Shown here: positions 54,883-64,000 of the stretch, one piece after another
Layout of the letters: each line of letters begins with the position of its first letter
How positions within the stretch are numbered: the stretch's first letter is position 1
Assembly: GCF_026262575.1 (NCBI RefSeq)
Contig: NZ_JAPKFL010000023.1
Span: forward strand, 26,520-90,519
Direction of reading: 5' to 3'
From: Streptomyces marinisediminis
Lineage (GTDB): Bacteria > Actinomycetota > Actinomycetes > Streptomycetales > Streptomycetaceae
DNA: 64,000 bases
Translations under genes and position numbers: made by a program
The notes under the pieces: model-generated
Told to the model about the DNA's origin: nothing
What the model saw: only the letters and a program-made list of their open reading frames with translations
The model's database searches: none

Positions 54883-57800
54883 ATGACGAGCGAGTCACAT
54901 TCCACGGTCACCAGCTTGCGTCAGGGCCGGCACGAGGGGCCGCACGAGGTGCGGCAGGAGCCGATCGCGATCGTCGGCCTCTCCTGCCGACTGCCGAAGG
55001 CCCCGGACCCCGCCGCGTTCTGGGCGCTGCTCCGCGACGGCCGGGACGCCATCGCGGACATGCCAGACCACCGCTGGGAGTCCATCTCGCACGACGCGGG
55101 CGCCGGGACGCGCCGGGGCGGGTTCATCGAGGGCGTCGCCGACTTCGACGCCGCCTTCTTCGGCATCTCGCCCCGCGAGGCCGTCGTCATGGACCCGCAG
55201 CAGCGGCTGCTCCTGGAACTCACCTGGGAAGCCCTCGAAGACGCCGGGATCGTCGCCGCGACGCTGCGGGGCAGCTCGACCGCCGTGTACGTCGGCACCG
55301 CGCGCGACGACTACACGAGCCTGGTCTACCGGCAGGGCTCCCCGGCCCTCACCCAGCACACCGTCACCGGCACCTACCGGGGCGTCATCGCCAACCGGGT
55401 GTCGTACGCGCTCGGGCTGCACGGGCCCAGCCTCACCGTCGACACCTCCCAGTCGTCCTCGCTGGTGGCCGTCCACCTCGCCTGCGAGAGCCTGCGCAAC
55501 GGCGAGTCCGACACGGCCTTCGCCGCCGGGGTGAACCTCAACCTCCTCGCCGAGGGCATACGCGGCGCGGAGCAGTTCGGCGGCCTGTCGCCGGACGGGC
55601 GCTCCTACACCTTCGACGCCCGGGCGAACGGCTACGTGCGCGGCGAGGGCGCCGGCGTGCTGGTGCTCAAGCCGCTGCGGCGCGCGGTGGCCGACGGCGA
55701 CCGGGTGCACGGGGTCATCCTGGGCAGCGCGGTGAACAACGACGGCGCCACTCCGGGTCTCACGGTGCCCAGCGCCGCCGCGCAGGAGCAGGTGCTCCGC
55801 CTGGCCCGCCGGCGCGCGGGGGTGGAGCCGGAGGACGTCCAGTACGTCGAACTGCACGGCACCGGCACGCCCGTGGGCGACCCGATCGAGGCCGCCGCGC
55901 TCGGCGCGGCCCTGGGCGCCCACCGGTCGCCGGGGAACCCGCTGCGGGTCGGCTCCGTCAAGACCAACGTCGGGCACCTCGAAGGCGCCGCCGGCGTCGT
56001 CGGCCTCATCAAGTCCGTCCTGGCCATCGGCCACCGCAGGCTCCCGGCGAGCCTGAACTTCCGCACGCCGAACCCGCGGATTCCCTTCGACGCGCTCAAC
56101 CTGGCCGTCAACGACCGCCTGGCCCAGTGGCCCCGGCCGGACCGCCCGCTGACCGCCGGGGTCAGCTCCTTCGGCATGGGCGGCAGCAACTGCCACGTCA
56201 TCGTCACCGAGGCCCCGGCGCCCCCGGCGAGCGGTCCCGCCCTGCCGCCCGCGCGGCCCTCGGCCGTCGTGCCGGTGGTCGTCTCCGGGCGCGACGCCGC
56301 CGCGCTGCGCGCCCAGGCGGCCCGGCTGGCGGAGTTCGTCGCGGCCGACGAGTCCATGGCGCCCGCCGCCGTCGGGTGGTCCTCGGCCGTCACCCGGACG
56401 GCGTTCGCCCACCGCGGGGCCGTCCTCGCCGCCGACCGCGGCGAGCTGCTCGCCGGGCTGCGGGCCCTGGCGTCCGGCGAGCCCGCGGCCGACGTGGTCG
56501 CCTCGGCCGCGGTCGACGGCCGCCTGGGCATGGTCTTCACCGGGCAGGGCGCGCAGCGCGTGGGCATGGGCGCGGAACTGCACGCGGCCTTCCCGGTGTT
56601 CGCGACCGCCTTCGACGAGGTGTGCGCGCACCTCGACCCGCTGCTGGACCGGCCGCTGCGCGAGACCATCGCCACCGGCGAGGGGCTGGACCGGACCGGC
56701 GCCACGCAACCGGCGCTGTTCGCCGTCGAGGTGGCGCTGTTCCGCCTGTTCGCCTCCTGGGGGGTGCGCCCGGACTTCCTCGCCGGGCACTCGATCGGCG
56801 AGGTGGCGGCCGCCCACGTGGCCGGGGTGCTCTCGCTGGCCGACGCGTGCGCCCTGGTGGCCGCCCGCGGCCGACTCATGCAGGCCCTGCCCGAAGGCGG
56901 CGTCATGGTGGCCGTGCAGGCCGCGGAGGACGACGTCGCGCCGCTCCTGGCCGACCGGCCGGAGCAGGTGTCGCTGGCGGCCGTCAACGGCCCCGCCTCC
57001 GTCGTGCTGAGCGGGGACGCCGACGCGGTGGGCGAGATCGCGTCCGCCCTGCGCTCCGCGGGCCACAAGACCAAGCGGCTGACAGTCAGCCACGCCTTCC
57101 ACTCCGCGCACATGGACGGGATGCTCGCGGAGTTCCGCCGCGCCCTGGAGCCGCTGTCCTTCCACCCGCCCCGCGTCCCCGTCGTCTCCACCGTGACGGG
57201 CGAGGTGGCACCCGCCGAGCTGCTGGCGTCCCCCGACTACTGGGTCGAGCAGGTGCGGCGGCCCGTCCGGTTCCTCCAGGCCGCCCGCACGCTGGAGGCC
57301 GAGGGCGTGCGCACCGTCCTCGAACTGGGGCCCGACGGGATCTGCTCGGGCATGGTGGCCGAGAGCGTGCTGCACCCGGACGCGGTCCAGGCCGTGCCCG
57401 CGCTGCGCCCCGGCCGCCCCGAGGAGCGCGCGGTCGGCGCCGCGCTCGCCCGGGCCTTCGCGCGCGGTGCCGCGGTGGACTTCGACGCGGTGTTCGAGGG
57501 CACCGGCGCCCACCGCGTCGACCTGCCGACCTACGCCTTCCAGCGCGAGCGGTACTGGGTGAGCGACCTCCCGGCCGCGGACGGACCGGCCGCACCGGCC
57601 GCCGAGCGCTCCGCCGCGCCGCCCGCCGAGCGGTCCGGCGCCCCGGCCGGCCACCCGGCGCCCGCGACCGGCGCCGACTCCGCGGTCGGGCTGGTGACCG
57701 CCCACATCGCCGCCGTGCTGGGGCAGCCGGCGAGCCGCCCGCTGGAGATGGACCTCCCCTTCCGCGACCTCGGCTTCAGCTCGCTGATGACCGTGGAACT

Positions 57801-60800
57801 GCGCACGGGTCTCGCCGAGGCGACCGGCCTGCGGCTGCCGACGGGCCTGCTGTTCGACCACCCGACGCCCAGGGCGCTGGCGGACTTCATCGCCGCCGAA
57901 CTCGACGGCGCGGACGGCCCGGACGGCCCGGGCGGCCCGGGCGAGGCGGGGCACACCGCCGCGGACCCCGCCGAGCCGATCGCGATCGTCGGCATGGCCT
58001 GCCGGTACCCCGGCGGCGTCGCCTCGCCCGAGGACCTGTGGCGGCTCGTGGACGGGTACGGCGACGCCATCTCGCCCTTCCCCACCGACCGCGGGTGGGA
58101 CGAGGACGTCTACGACGCGGACGCGGAGCGCTCGGGCACGTCCTACGTGCGCGAGGGCGGCTTCCTGCACGACGCGGGCCGCTTCGAGGCCGGCTTCTTC
58201 GGCATCTCCCCGCGCGAGGCGCAGGCCATGGACCCGCAGCAGCGGCTGCTGCTGCAGACCGCCTGGGAGTCGCTGGAGAGCGCCGCGCTCGTGCCGCGGG
58301 CGCTGCGCGGCAGCCGGACCGGGGTCTTCGTCGGCGCGACGGCCGGGGACTACGGCCCGCGGATGCACGAGGCGTCCCAGGACGCCGAGGGCCACCTCCT
58401 GACCGGCACCACGGCCAGCGTGATGTCCGGGCGCATCGCCTACCAGTTCGGCTTCACCGGGCCCGCGGTGACCGTGGACACGGCCTGCTCCTCCTCGCTC
58501 GTGGCGCTGCACATGGCGGTGCAGTCGCTGCGGCGCGGCGAGAGCGGCCTCGCGCTCGCGGGCGGTGTGACGGTCATGTCCACCCCCGGCATGTTCGTAG
58601 AGTTCTCCCGCCAGCACGGGCTCTCACCGGGCGCGCGCTGCAAGGCGTTCGCCGCCGGGGCCGACGGCACCGCGTGGGCGGAGGGCGTCGGACTGCTGGT
58701 GCTGGAGCGGCTGTCCGACGCGCGGCGCAACGGGCACCGGGTGCTCGGCCTGGTCCGCGGGACGGCCGTCAACTCCGACGGCGCGTCCAACGGGCTGAGC
58801 GCGCCGAGCGGTCTGTCCCAGCAGCGGGTGATCCGGCAGGCGCTGGGCGACGCCGGACTCACCCCCGCGGACGTCGACGTCGTCGAGGCGCACGGCACGG
58901 GCACCGCGCTGGGCGACCCGATCGAGGCCGAGGCGATCCTGGCCACCTACGGCAGCGACCGGGCGGAGCGGGAGCCGGTGCTGCTCGGCTCGCTGAAGTC
59001 CAACATCGGCCACGCGCAGGCGGCGGCGGGCGTGGGCGGCGTCATCAAGATGCTGCACGCCATGCGGCACGGCGTCGTGCCGGCCACGCTGCACGTGGAC
59101 GAGCCGACGCCGCACGTGGACTGGGCGTCGGGCTCCGTCGACCTGGTCCGCGCCCACCGGCCGTGGCCGTCCACCGGTGCGCCGCGCCGCGCCGGCGTCT
59201 CGTCCTTCGGCATCAGCGGGACGAACGCGCACGTCGTCATCGAGCAGCCGGACCCGGCCGACGCGCGGTGGGACGCGGAGCCTCACCGACGCACGGCGAC
59301 CGGGCCGCGGGTCACCGCCGAGGCGGAGGCCGCCGTCGCACCGGAGGCCGCCCCCGCCCCGCAGTCCTCGCCCGCGCGCGGCGCGTGGGTGCTGTCCGCG
59401 CCCAGTGCCGAGGGCCTGCGGGCCCAGGCCGCGCGCCTGGGGGAGTTCGTCACCGCCCACGCCGACGTGCGGCCCGCGGACGTCGGCCTGTCCCTGGCCA
59501 CCACGCGGGAGCGCTTCCCCCACCGGGCGGTCGTGCTCGGCACGGAGACCGCCGACTACCTCGCCGGGCTCCGGGCGCTCGCCGACGGCGCGAACGCGCC
59601 CCACGTGGTGCGCGGCACCGCCGCCGAGGCGGGCCGGACGGCCGTCCTGTTCACCGGGCAGGGCGCGCAGCGGCTGGGCATGGGCCGCGAACTGTACGCG
59701 GCCTTCCCGGCGTTCGCCGCCGCCTTCGACGAGGTGTGCGCGGCCTTCGACCCGCACCTGGACCGCCCGCTGCGCGAGGTGGTCTTCGGGGCCGAGGACG
59801 GCCCGGCCGACGACGCCGGCGCGACGGCCCTCCTGCACCAGACCCGTTACACCCAGCCGGCCCTGTTCGCCGTGGAGACGGCGCTCTTCCGGCTGGCCGA
59901 GCGGCACGGCCTCGTGCCCGACCTGCTCGCCGGCCACTCGGTCGGCGAACTGGTCGCGGCGCACGTGGCCGGGGTGCTCTCCCTCGCCGACGCCGCCACG
60001 CTCGTCGCGGCCCGGGGCAGGCTCATGCAGGCGGCCCGCCCGGGCGGGGCGATGGCCGCGATCCAGGCCACCGAACAGGAGGTGGCCGAGACGTTCGGGG
60101 CGGACCGGGACGCCGTCGCCCTGGCCGCCGTCAACGGGCCGCGTTCGGTGGTCGTCGCGGGGGACGAGGCGGCCGTCGAGCGGATCGCGCGGGAGTGGCG
60201 CGAGCGCGGCCACCGGGTCCGCAGGCTCCAGGTGAGCCACGCGTTCCACTCGCCGCACATGGACGGCGTCCTGGACGAGTTCCGCGCCGTGGCGCGCTCC
60301 CTGACCTTCCACCCGCCCGCGATCCCCATCGTCTCCACGGTCACCGGCGCCGCGGCCGAGCCGGCGCTGCTGACGTCGCCCGACTACTGGGCCGACCAGA
60401 TCCGCTCCACGGTGCGCTTCCACGACGCCGTGCGCTCCCTGGCCAAGCTGGGCGCCACCCGGTTCGTGGAGGCGGGCCCCGACGCCGTCCTGACCGGGAT
60501 GGCGCAGGAGTCGCTCGACGACGCCACCGTGACCGGCGTCGCCCTGACCCGCGCGAACCGGTCGGAGACCGAGTCCTACACCGCCGCGCTCGCGCGCCTG
60601 CACACGGCCGGCGCGACGCTCGACCTCACCCCGTTCTTCCCCGGCGCCACCCGCATCGACCTGCCGACGTACGCGTTCCGCGGCGAGCACTACTGGCTGA
60701 CCGGCGGCGCCCGCCTCGACGCCGGCGGACTCGGCGTCGACGCCGCCGACCATCCGCTGCTCGGGGCGAGCGTCCAGGTGGCGGGCGGTGACGACGTCGT

Positions 60801-63800
60801 CCTGACCGGCCGGCTCTCCCTGCGGACGCACCCGTGGCTGGCCGACCACGTCGTCGCCGGCGGCGTCCTGCTGCCCGCGACGGCCTTCCTCGAACTGGCC
60901 TTCACCGCGGCGGAGCGCGTGTCGGCCGGCACGGTCGAGGACCTCACCCTGGAAGCGCCCCTGGTCTTCACCGAGCAGGAGGCGGTGCGCGTCCAGGTCC
61001 GGGTCGCCGAGCCCGCGGGCGGTGGCGTCCGGTCGTTCACCATCCACTCCCGCCCGGCCGCCGACGGCCCGGACCAGCCGTGGACCCGGCACGCCACGGG
61101 CGTGCTGTCCGGCACCCCGGACAGCACCCCGGACAGCACACCGGCGGCCGCCGGAGCCGGGGCGTGGCCGCCCGCGGGCGCCGTCCCGCACCCCGTGGCC
61201 GACGCCTACCCCGAGCTGGGCGACCTCGGGTACGACTACGGCCCGGCGTTCCAGGGGCTGCGGGCCGTGTGGCGGCTCGGCGAGGAGATCCTCGCCGAGG
61301 TGGCGCTGCCCGACGCCCACCGGGAGGACGCCGCCCGGTTCGGCGCGCACCCCGCGCTGCTGGACGCCGTGCTGCACCCGCTGCTGCCCGGGTCCGCCGG
61401 GGGCGCCGACGAGATCCGGCTGCCGTTCTCCTGGACCGGCGCCACCCTGCACTCGGTGGGGGCCACCGCGCTGCGGGTGCGGATCACCCCGCTGGCCCCC
61501 GACACGTTCGCCCTGGCCGTCACCGACCCGAGCGGGGCGCCCGTCGTGAGCGTCGCCTCGCTCACGCTGCGCCCGGTCGCCCGGGCGAAGCTCGCCGCGA
61601 GCGCCGCGGGCCGCAGCTCCCTGTTCGCGGTGGAGTGGCCGGAGGTCGCCGCCGCGGACGCCCCCGCCTGGAGCCGCAGGGACCTCACCGGCCCGGACCT
61701 GGCCACGGCCGACCCCGCCGACCTGGTGGTGGTGACGCTCACCGCGGACCCCGAGGGGGACGGCGTCGAGGTCACGGGCCCCGAGGCCGTGCGGGCCGCC
61801 GGGGAGCGGGTGCGCACCCTCCTGCGGGACTGGCTGGCCGACGAGCGGTTCGCGCGCTCGCGGCTCGTCCTGGTGACGACCCGGGCCGTCGCCGCGACGC
61901 CCGGCGAGGACGTGACCGATCTGGTCCACGCACCCGTGTGGGGCCTGGTGCGCTCGGCCCAGAGCGAGCACCCGGACCGCTTCGTGCTGGTCGACCTCGA
62001 CGGCCGTGAGGAGGCGCCCGACCTCGTCGCCGCCGCCGTCGCCACCGGCGAACCGCAGGTCGCCGTCCGCGACGGACGGCTCCTCGCCCCCCGGCTGGCC
62101 CGCGCGGCGGGCGGCGGCGCCGCGCCCGCGCGGCTGGACCGGGACGGCACGGTGCTGATCACCGGTGGCACCGGGGGACTGGGGGCGATCCTGGCGCGGC
62201 ATCTGGTGGCCGTGCACGGGGTGCGGCGTCTGCTGCTGCTGAGCCGGCGGGGCCTGGACAGTCCGGGTGCGGGGGAGTTGGTGCGGGAGCTGGGTGAGTC
62301 GGGGGCGCGGGTGCGGGTGGTGGCGGCCGACGCGGCCGACCGGGAGGCGTTGGCGGCGGTGCTCGCCGACGTGCCCGGGGAGCACCCGCTGACCGCCGTC
62401 GTCCACACCGCGGGCGTCCTCGACGACGCCACGGTCACCTCCCTGTCGGCGGAGCAGCTCGCGGGTGTGCTGCGTCCGAAGGTGGACGGGGCGTGGAACC
62501 TGCACGAGCTGACGCGGGACCGCGAGCTGTCGGCGTTCGTGCTGTACTCCTCGGTGGCGGGTCTGCTGGGCACTCCGGGGCAGGCCAACTACGCGGCGGC
62601 CAACACCTTCCTGGACGCGCTGGCCCACCACCGGCACGCGGCCGGGCTCCCCGCCCACTCGCTGGCCTGGGGCCTGTGGGACGCGCCGACGGGCATGGGC
62701 GGGACGCTCTCGGCCGCCGACACCGCCCGGTGGACCCGCTCGGGCGTGCGCCCGCTGACGGCCGGACAGGGCCTGCGGATGTTCGACGAGGCCCTGGCGG
62801 GCGACGCCGTGCTCACCGTGCCCGCCGCGCTGCACCCGGCCGGCGCCGGGACCGACGCCGCGCCGCCCGCGATGTGGCGGGGGCTGGCCCGCCCGCGCCG
62901 CACCGCGCGGGCGGCCGCGACGGCCGGTGCCGAGGGCTGGCCGGCCCGGGTGGCCGCGCTGCCCGAGGACGAGCGGGGCCCCGCCGCGCTGCGGCTCGTG
63001 CGCGACGCGGCCGCCGCCGCACTCGGGCACGCCTCGGGCGACGCCATCGACGCCACGAAGGCCTTCAAGGACCAGGGCTTCGACTCGCTCACCGCCGTCG
63101 AGCTGCGCAACCAGCTCGGCACGGCGACGGGCATGCGCCTGTCGGCCACCGTCGTCTTCGACCACCCCAGCCCCGACGCGCTGGCCCGCCACCTGCTCGA
63201 CGAGGCCGGCGGCGCGCGGCCCGCGGACGCCGTGGCCGCGGTGCGGGGCGCGGCGGGCCCGGACGACGACCCGGTCGTCATCGTCGGCATGGCCTGCCGC
63301 TACCCCGGGGACGTGCGGACGCCGGAGGACCTGTGGCGGCTGGTCGCCGACGGCACCGACGCGATCAGCGACTTCCCCGTCAACCGCGGGTGGGACCTGG
63401 AGCGGCTGCACGACGAGGACCCCGAGCACACCGGCACCTCCTACGTGCGCTCGGGCGGCTTCCTGCACGACGCCGACCTGTTCGACCGGGAGTTCTTCGG
63501 CATCTCGCCGCGCGAGGCGACGGCCATGGACCCGCAGCAGCGGCTGCTGCTGGAGACCGCCTGGGAGACCTTCGAGAGCGCGGCCGTCGACCCGGCCACG
63601 CTGCGCGGCGGCAACACCGCGGTGTTCGTCGGGTCCATGTACGACGACTACGCCGCGCGCCTGCCCGCCGTCCCGGCCGAGTTCGAGGGGTACCTGCTGG
63701 TCGGCAACACCTCCAGCGTCGTCTCCGGCCGGCTGGCGTACGCCTACGGGCTGGAGGGCCCGGCGGTCACGGTCGACACCGCGTGCTCGTCCTCGCTGGT

Positions 63801-64000
63801 CGCCCTGCACCTGGCGGCCCAGTCGCTGCGCTCGGGCGAGACCGACCTGGCCCTGGCCGGCGGCGTCACCGTGATGTCGGGGCCCGGCTCGTTCGTCGAG
63901 TTCTCCCGGCAGCGCGCCCTCTCCCGCGACGGCCGGTGCAGGTCGTTCTCGGCGGGGGCGGACGGGACGGGGTGGGCCGAGGGGGTGGGTCTGCTGTTGC
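54883..64000 (+). CDS. Modular type I polyketide synthase: KSQ-AT-ACP / KS-AT-DH-KR-ACP / KS... (3' end outside window)
   Basis: The frame is open from the ATG at 54883 to the window end (at least 3039 residues). The loading module has a KS with Gln190 in place of the active-site Cys (DTSQSSS), i.e. KSQ. Its AT has Ser637 (GHSIGE) and HAFH at 737-740 (malonyl type), and its ACP has Ser967 in LGFSSL. In module 1 the KS has Cys1202 and the AT has Ser1686 with HAFH at 1786-1789. The DH has His1989 (HVVAGGVLLP) and Asp2161. The KR has TGGTGGLGA at 2427, LDD at 2513-2515 (B type) and Tyr2570, and the ACP has Ser2735. No ER is present. Module 2 KS has Cys2968, and then the window ends. Decarboxylation of malonyl by KSQ gives an acetyl starter, and module 1 adds two carbons and leaves a double bond. 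Confidence 0.95.
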   Translation, partial: MTSESHSTVTSLRQGRHEGPHEVRQEPIAIVGLSCRLPKAPDPAAFWALLRDGRDAIADMPDHRWESISHDAGAGTRRGGFIEGVADFDAAFFGISPREAVVMDPQQRLLLELTWEALEDAGIVAATLRGSSTAVYVGTARDDYTSLVYRQGSPALTQHTVTGTYRGVIANRVSYALGLHGPSLTVDTSQSSSLVAVHLACESLRNGESDTAFAAGVNLNLLAEGIRGAEQFGGLSPDGRSYTFDARANGYVRGEGAGVLVLKPLRRAVADGDRVHGVILGSAVNNDGATPGLTVPSAAAQEQVLRLARRRAGVEPEDVQYVELHGTGTPVGDPIEAAALGAALGAHRSPGNPLRVGSVKTNVGHLEGAAGVVGLIKSVLAIGHRRLPASLNFRTPNPRIPFDALNLAVNDRLAQWPRPDRPLTAGVSSFGMGGSNCHVIVTEAPAPPASGPALPPARPSAVVPVVVSGRDAAALRAQAARLAEFVAADESMAPAAVGWSSAVTRTAFAHRGAVLAADRGELLAGLRALASGEPAADVVASAAVDGRLGMVFTGQGAQRVGMGAELHAAFPVFATAFDEVCAHLDPLLDRPLRETIATGEGLDRTGATQPALFAVEVALFRLFASWGVRPDFLAGHSIGEVAAAHVAGVLSLADACALVAARGRLMQALPEGGVMVAVQAAEDDVAPLLADRPEQVSLAAVNGPASVVLSGDADAVGEIASALRSAGHKTKRLTVSHAFHSAHMDGMLAEFRRALEPLSFHPPRVPVVSTVTGEVAPAELLASPDYWVEQVRRPVRFLQAARTLEAEGVRTVLELGPDGICSGMVAESVLHPDAVQAVPALRPGRPEERAVGAALARAFARGAAVDFDAVFEGTGAHRVDLPTYAFQRERYWVSDLPAADGPAAPAAERSAAPPAERSGAPAGHPAPATGADSAVGLVTAHIAAVLGQPASRPLEMDLPFRDLGFSSLMTVELRTGLAEATGLRLPTGLLFDHPTPRALADFIAAELDGADGPDGPGGPGEAGHTAADPAEPIAIVGMACRYPGGVASPEDLWRLVDGYGDAISPFPTDRGWDEDVYDADAERSGTSYVREGGFLHDAGRFEAGFFGISPREAQAMDPQQRLLLQTAWESLESAALVPRALRGSRTGVFVGATAGDYGPRMHEASQDAEGHLLTGTTASVMSGRIAYQFGFTGPAVTVDTACSSSLVALHMAVQSLRRGESGLALAGGVTVMSTPGMFVEFSRQHGLSPGARCKAFAAGADGTAWAEGVGLLVLERLSDARRNGHRVLGLVRGTAVNSDGASNGLSAPSGLSQQRVIRQALGDAGLTPADVDVVEAHGTGTALGDPIEAEAILATYGSDRAEREPVLLGSLKSNIGHAQAAAGVGGVIKMLHAMRHGVVPATLHVDEPTPHVDWASGSVDLVRAHRPWPSTGAPRRAGVSSFGISGTNAHVVIEQPDPADARWDAEPHRRTATGPRVTAEAEAAVAPEAAPAPQSSPARGAWVLSAPSAEGLRAQAARLGEFVTAHADVRPADVGLSLATTRERFPHRAVVLGTETADYLAGLRALADGANAPHVVRGTAAEAGRTAVLFTGQGAQRLGMGRELYAAFPAFAAAFDEVCAAFDPHLDRPLREVVFGAEDGPADDAGATALLHQTRYTQPALFAVETALFRLAERHGLVPDLLAGHSVGELVAAHVAGVLSLADAATLVAARGRLMQAARPGGAMAAIQATEQEVAETFGADRDAVALAAVNGPRSVVVAGDEAAVERIAREWRERGHRVRRLQVSHAFHSPHMDGVLDEFRAVARSLTFHPPAIPIVSTVTGAAAEPALLTSPDYWADQIRSTVRFHDAVRSLAKLGATRFVEAGPDAVLTGMAQESLDDATVTGVALTRANRSETESYTAALARLHTAGATLDLTPFFPGATRIDLPTYAFRGEHYWLTGGARLDAGGLGVDAADHPLLGASVQVAGGDDVVLTGRLSLRTHPWLADHVVAGGVLLPATAFLELAFTAAERVSAGTVEDLTLEAPLVFTEQEAVRVQVRVAEPAGGGVRSFTIHSRPAADGPDQPWTRHATGVLSGTPDSTPDSTPAAAGAGAWPPAGAVPHPVADAYPELGDLGYDYGPAFQGLRAVWRLGEEILAEVALPDAHREDAARFGAHPALLDAVLHPLLPGSAGGADEIRLPFSWTGATLHSVGATALRVRITPLAPDTFALAVTDPSGAPVVSVASLTLRPVARAKLAASAAGRSSLFAVEWPEVAAADAPAWSRRDLTGPDLATADPADLVVVTLTADPEGDGVEVTGPEAVRAAGERVRTLLRDWLADERFARSRLVLVTTRAVAATPGEDVTDLVHAPVWGLVRSAQSEHPDRFVLVDLDGREEAPDLVAAAVATGEPQVAVRDGRLLAPRLARAAGGGAAPARLDRDGTVLITGGTGGLGAILARHLVAVHGVRRLLLLSRRGLDSPGAGELVRELGESGARVRVVAADAADREALAAVLADVPGEHPLTAVVHTAGVLDDATVTSLSAEQLAGVLRPKVDGAWNLHELTRDRELSAFVLYSSVAGLLGTPGQANYAAANTFLDALAHHRHAAGLPAHSLAWGLWDAPTGMGGTLSAADTARWTRSGVRPLTAGQGLRMFDEALAGDAVLTVPAALHPAGAGTDAAPPAMWRGLARPRRTARAAATAGAEGWPARVAALPEDERGPAALRLVRDAAAAALGHASGDAIDATKAFKDQGFDSLTAVELRNQLGTATGMRLSATVVFDHPSPDALARHLLDEAGGARPADAVAAVRGAAGPDDDPVVIVGMACRYPGDVRTPEDLWRLVADGTDAISDFPVNRGWDLERLHDEDPEHTGTSYVRSGGFLHDADLFDREFFGISPREATAMDPQQRLLLETAWETFESAAVDPATLRGGNTAVFVGSMYDDYAARLPAVPAEFEGYLLVGNTSSVVSGRLAYAYGLEGPAVTVDTACSSSLVALHLAAQSLRSGETDLALAGGVTVMSGPGSFVEFSRQRALSRDGRCRSFSAGADGTGWAEGVGLLL

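Noticed and set aside
56127..60791. Long plus-strand frame overlapping the polyketide synthase in another phase
   Set aside because: It is Arg/Ala/Gly-rich without domains, whereas the frame starting at 54883 carries KS, AT, DH, KR and ACP motifs through the same DNA.
58624..63810. Very long open frame on the minus strand opposite the polyketide synthase
   Set aside because: It is antisense to a gene whose catalytic motifs are all in place on the plus strand. The product is low-complexity (Arg, Gly, His, Val), an effect of high GC in third positions.

Overview
The window is very GC-rich, densely coded DNA from a Streptomyces-type actinomycete. Supporting evidence includes the actinomycete-type tmRNA tag, the prfB / ftsE-ftsX / smpB-ssrA order, two PkaA/PkaB-like kinases, MatA/MatB-like polysaccharide genes, an NnaR-type HemD-winged-helix regulator, a likely DasR-controlled family 19 chitinase, an LAXTG wall-anchored protein and many leaderless promoters. 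From memory, the gene order from the kinases to murA and the gene after it follows the S. coelicolor core chromosome; I could not check this here.

Layout. 1-1473 is the 3' end of an NAD-specific glutamate dehydrogenase. 1545-10563 holds a cell-wall glycosyltransferase fusion, an FHA-FtsK/SpoIIIE protein and two membrane Ser/Thr kinases. 10652-17471 is a core block: prfB, a repeat-rich LAETG protein, a zinc-ribbon microprotein, ftsE-ftsX, an S41 peptidase, smpB and ssrA. 17567-26285 holds an acetyltransferase, a chitinase behind tandem dre-like sites, the matA-matB-acyltransferase operon, and a cytochrome-b-like molybdopterin oxidoreductase with a membrane partner. 26363-33694 holds hemC, a TetR regulator with an MFS pump and an SDR enzyme, a lipoprotein, CtaG- and DUF2243-type membrane proteins and a small GNAT-like protein. 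33774-37184 is a compact accessory locus: a LuxR-type regulator, divergent from a 47-residue signal-peptide-bearing peptide and two ATP-grasp genes. 37456-46466 is core again: nnaR, a HelD-like ATPase, a probable small RNA, malic enzyme, hup, murA, a YqgE protein and a DUF3039 protein. 46935-51576 is a three-gene molybdenum hydroxylase operon, followed by a divergent MerR/PPOX pair.

The right end (52951-64000) is the edge of a biosynthetic cluster. A class III aminotransferase diverges from a giant modular type I polyketide synthase that runs off the window. Its loading module carries a KSQ domain (active-site Cys replaced by Gln) with a malonyl-type AT. Module 1 is KS-AT(malonyl)-DH-KR-ACP, so the chain should start from acetate and gain a double bond first, as in polyenes.

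Best candidates for something undescribed: (1) the LuxR / secreted-peptide / double ATP-grasp locus at 33774-37184, where the second ATP-grasp protein is short and lacks expected catalytic residues; (2) the molybdenum hydroxylase whose large subunit lacks the catalytic Glu and whose iron-sulfur subunit has a disordered extension of about 280 residues; (3) the shortened tmRNA tag; (4) the aminotransferase-PKS cluster start.
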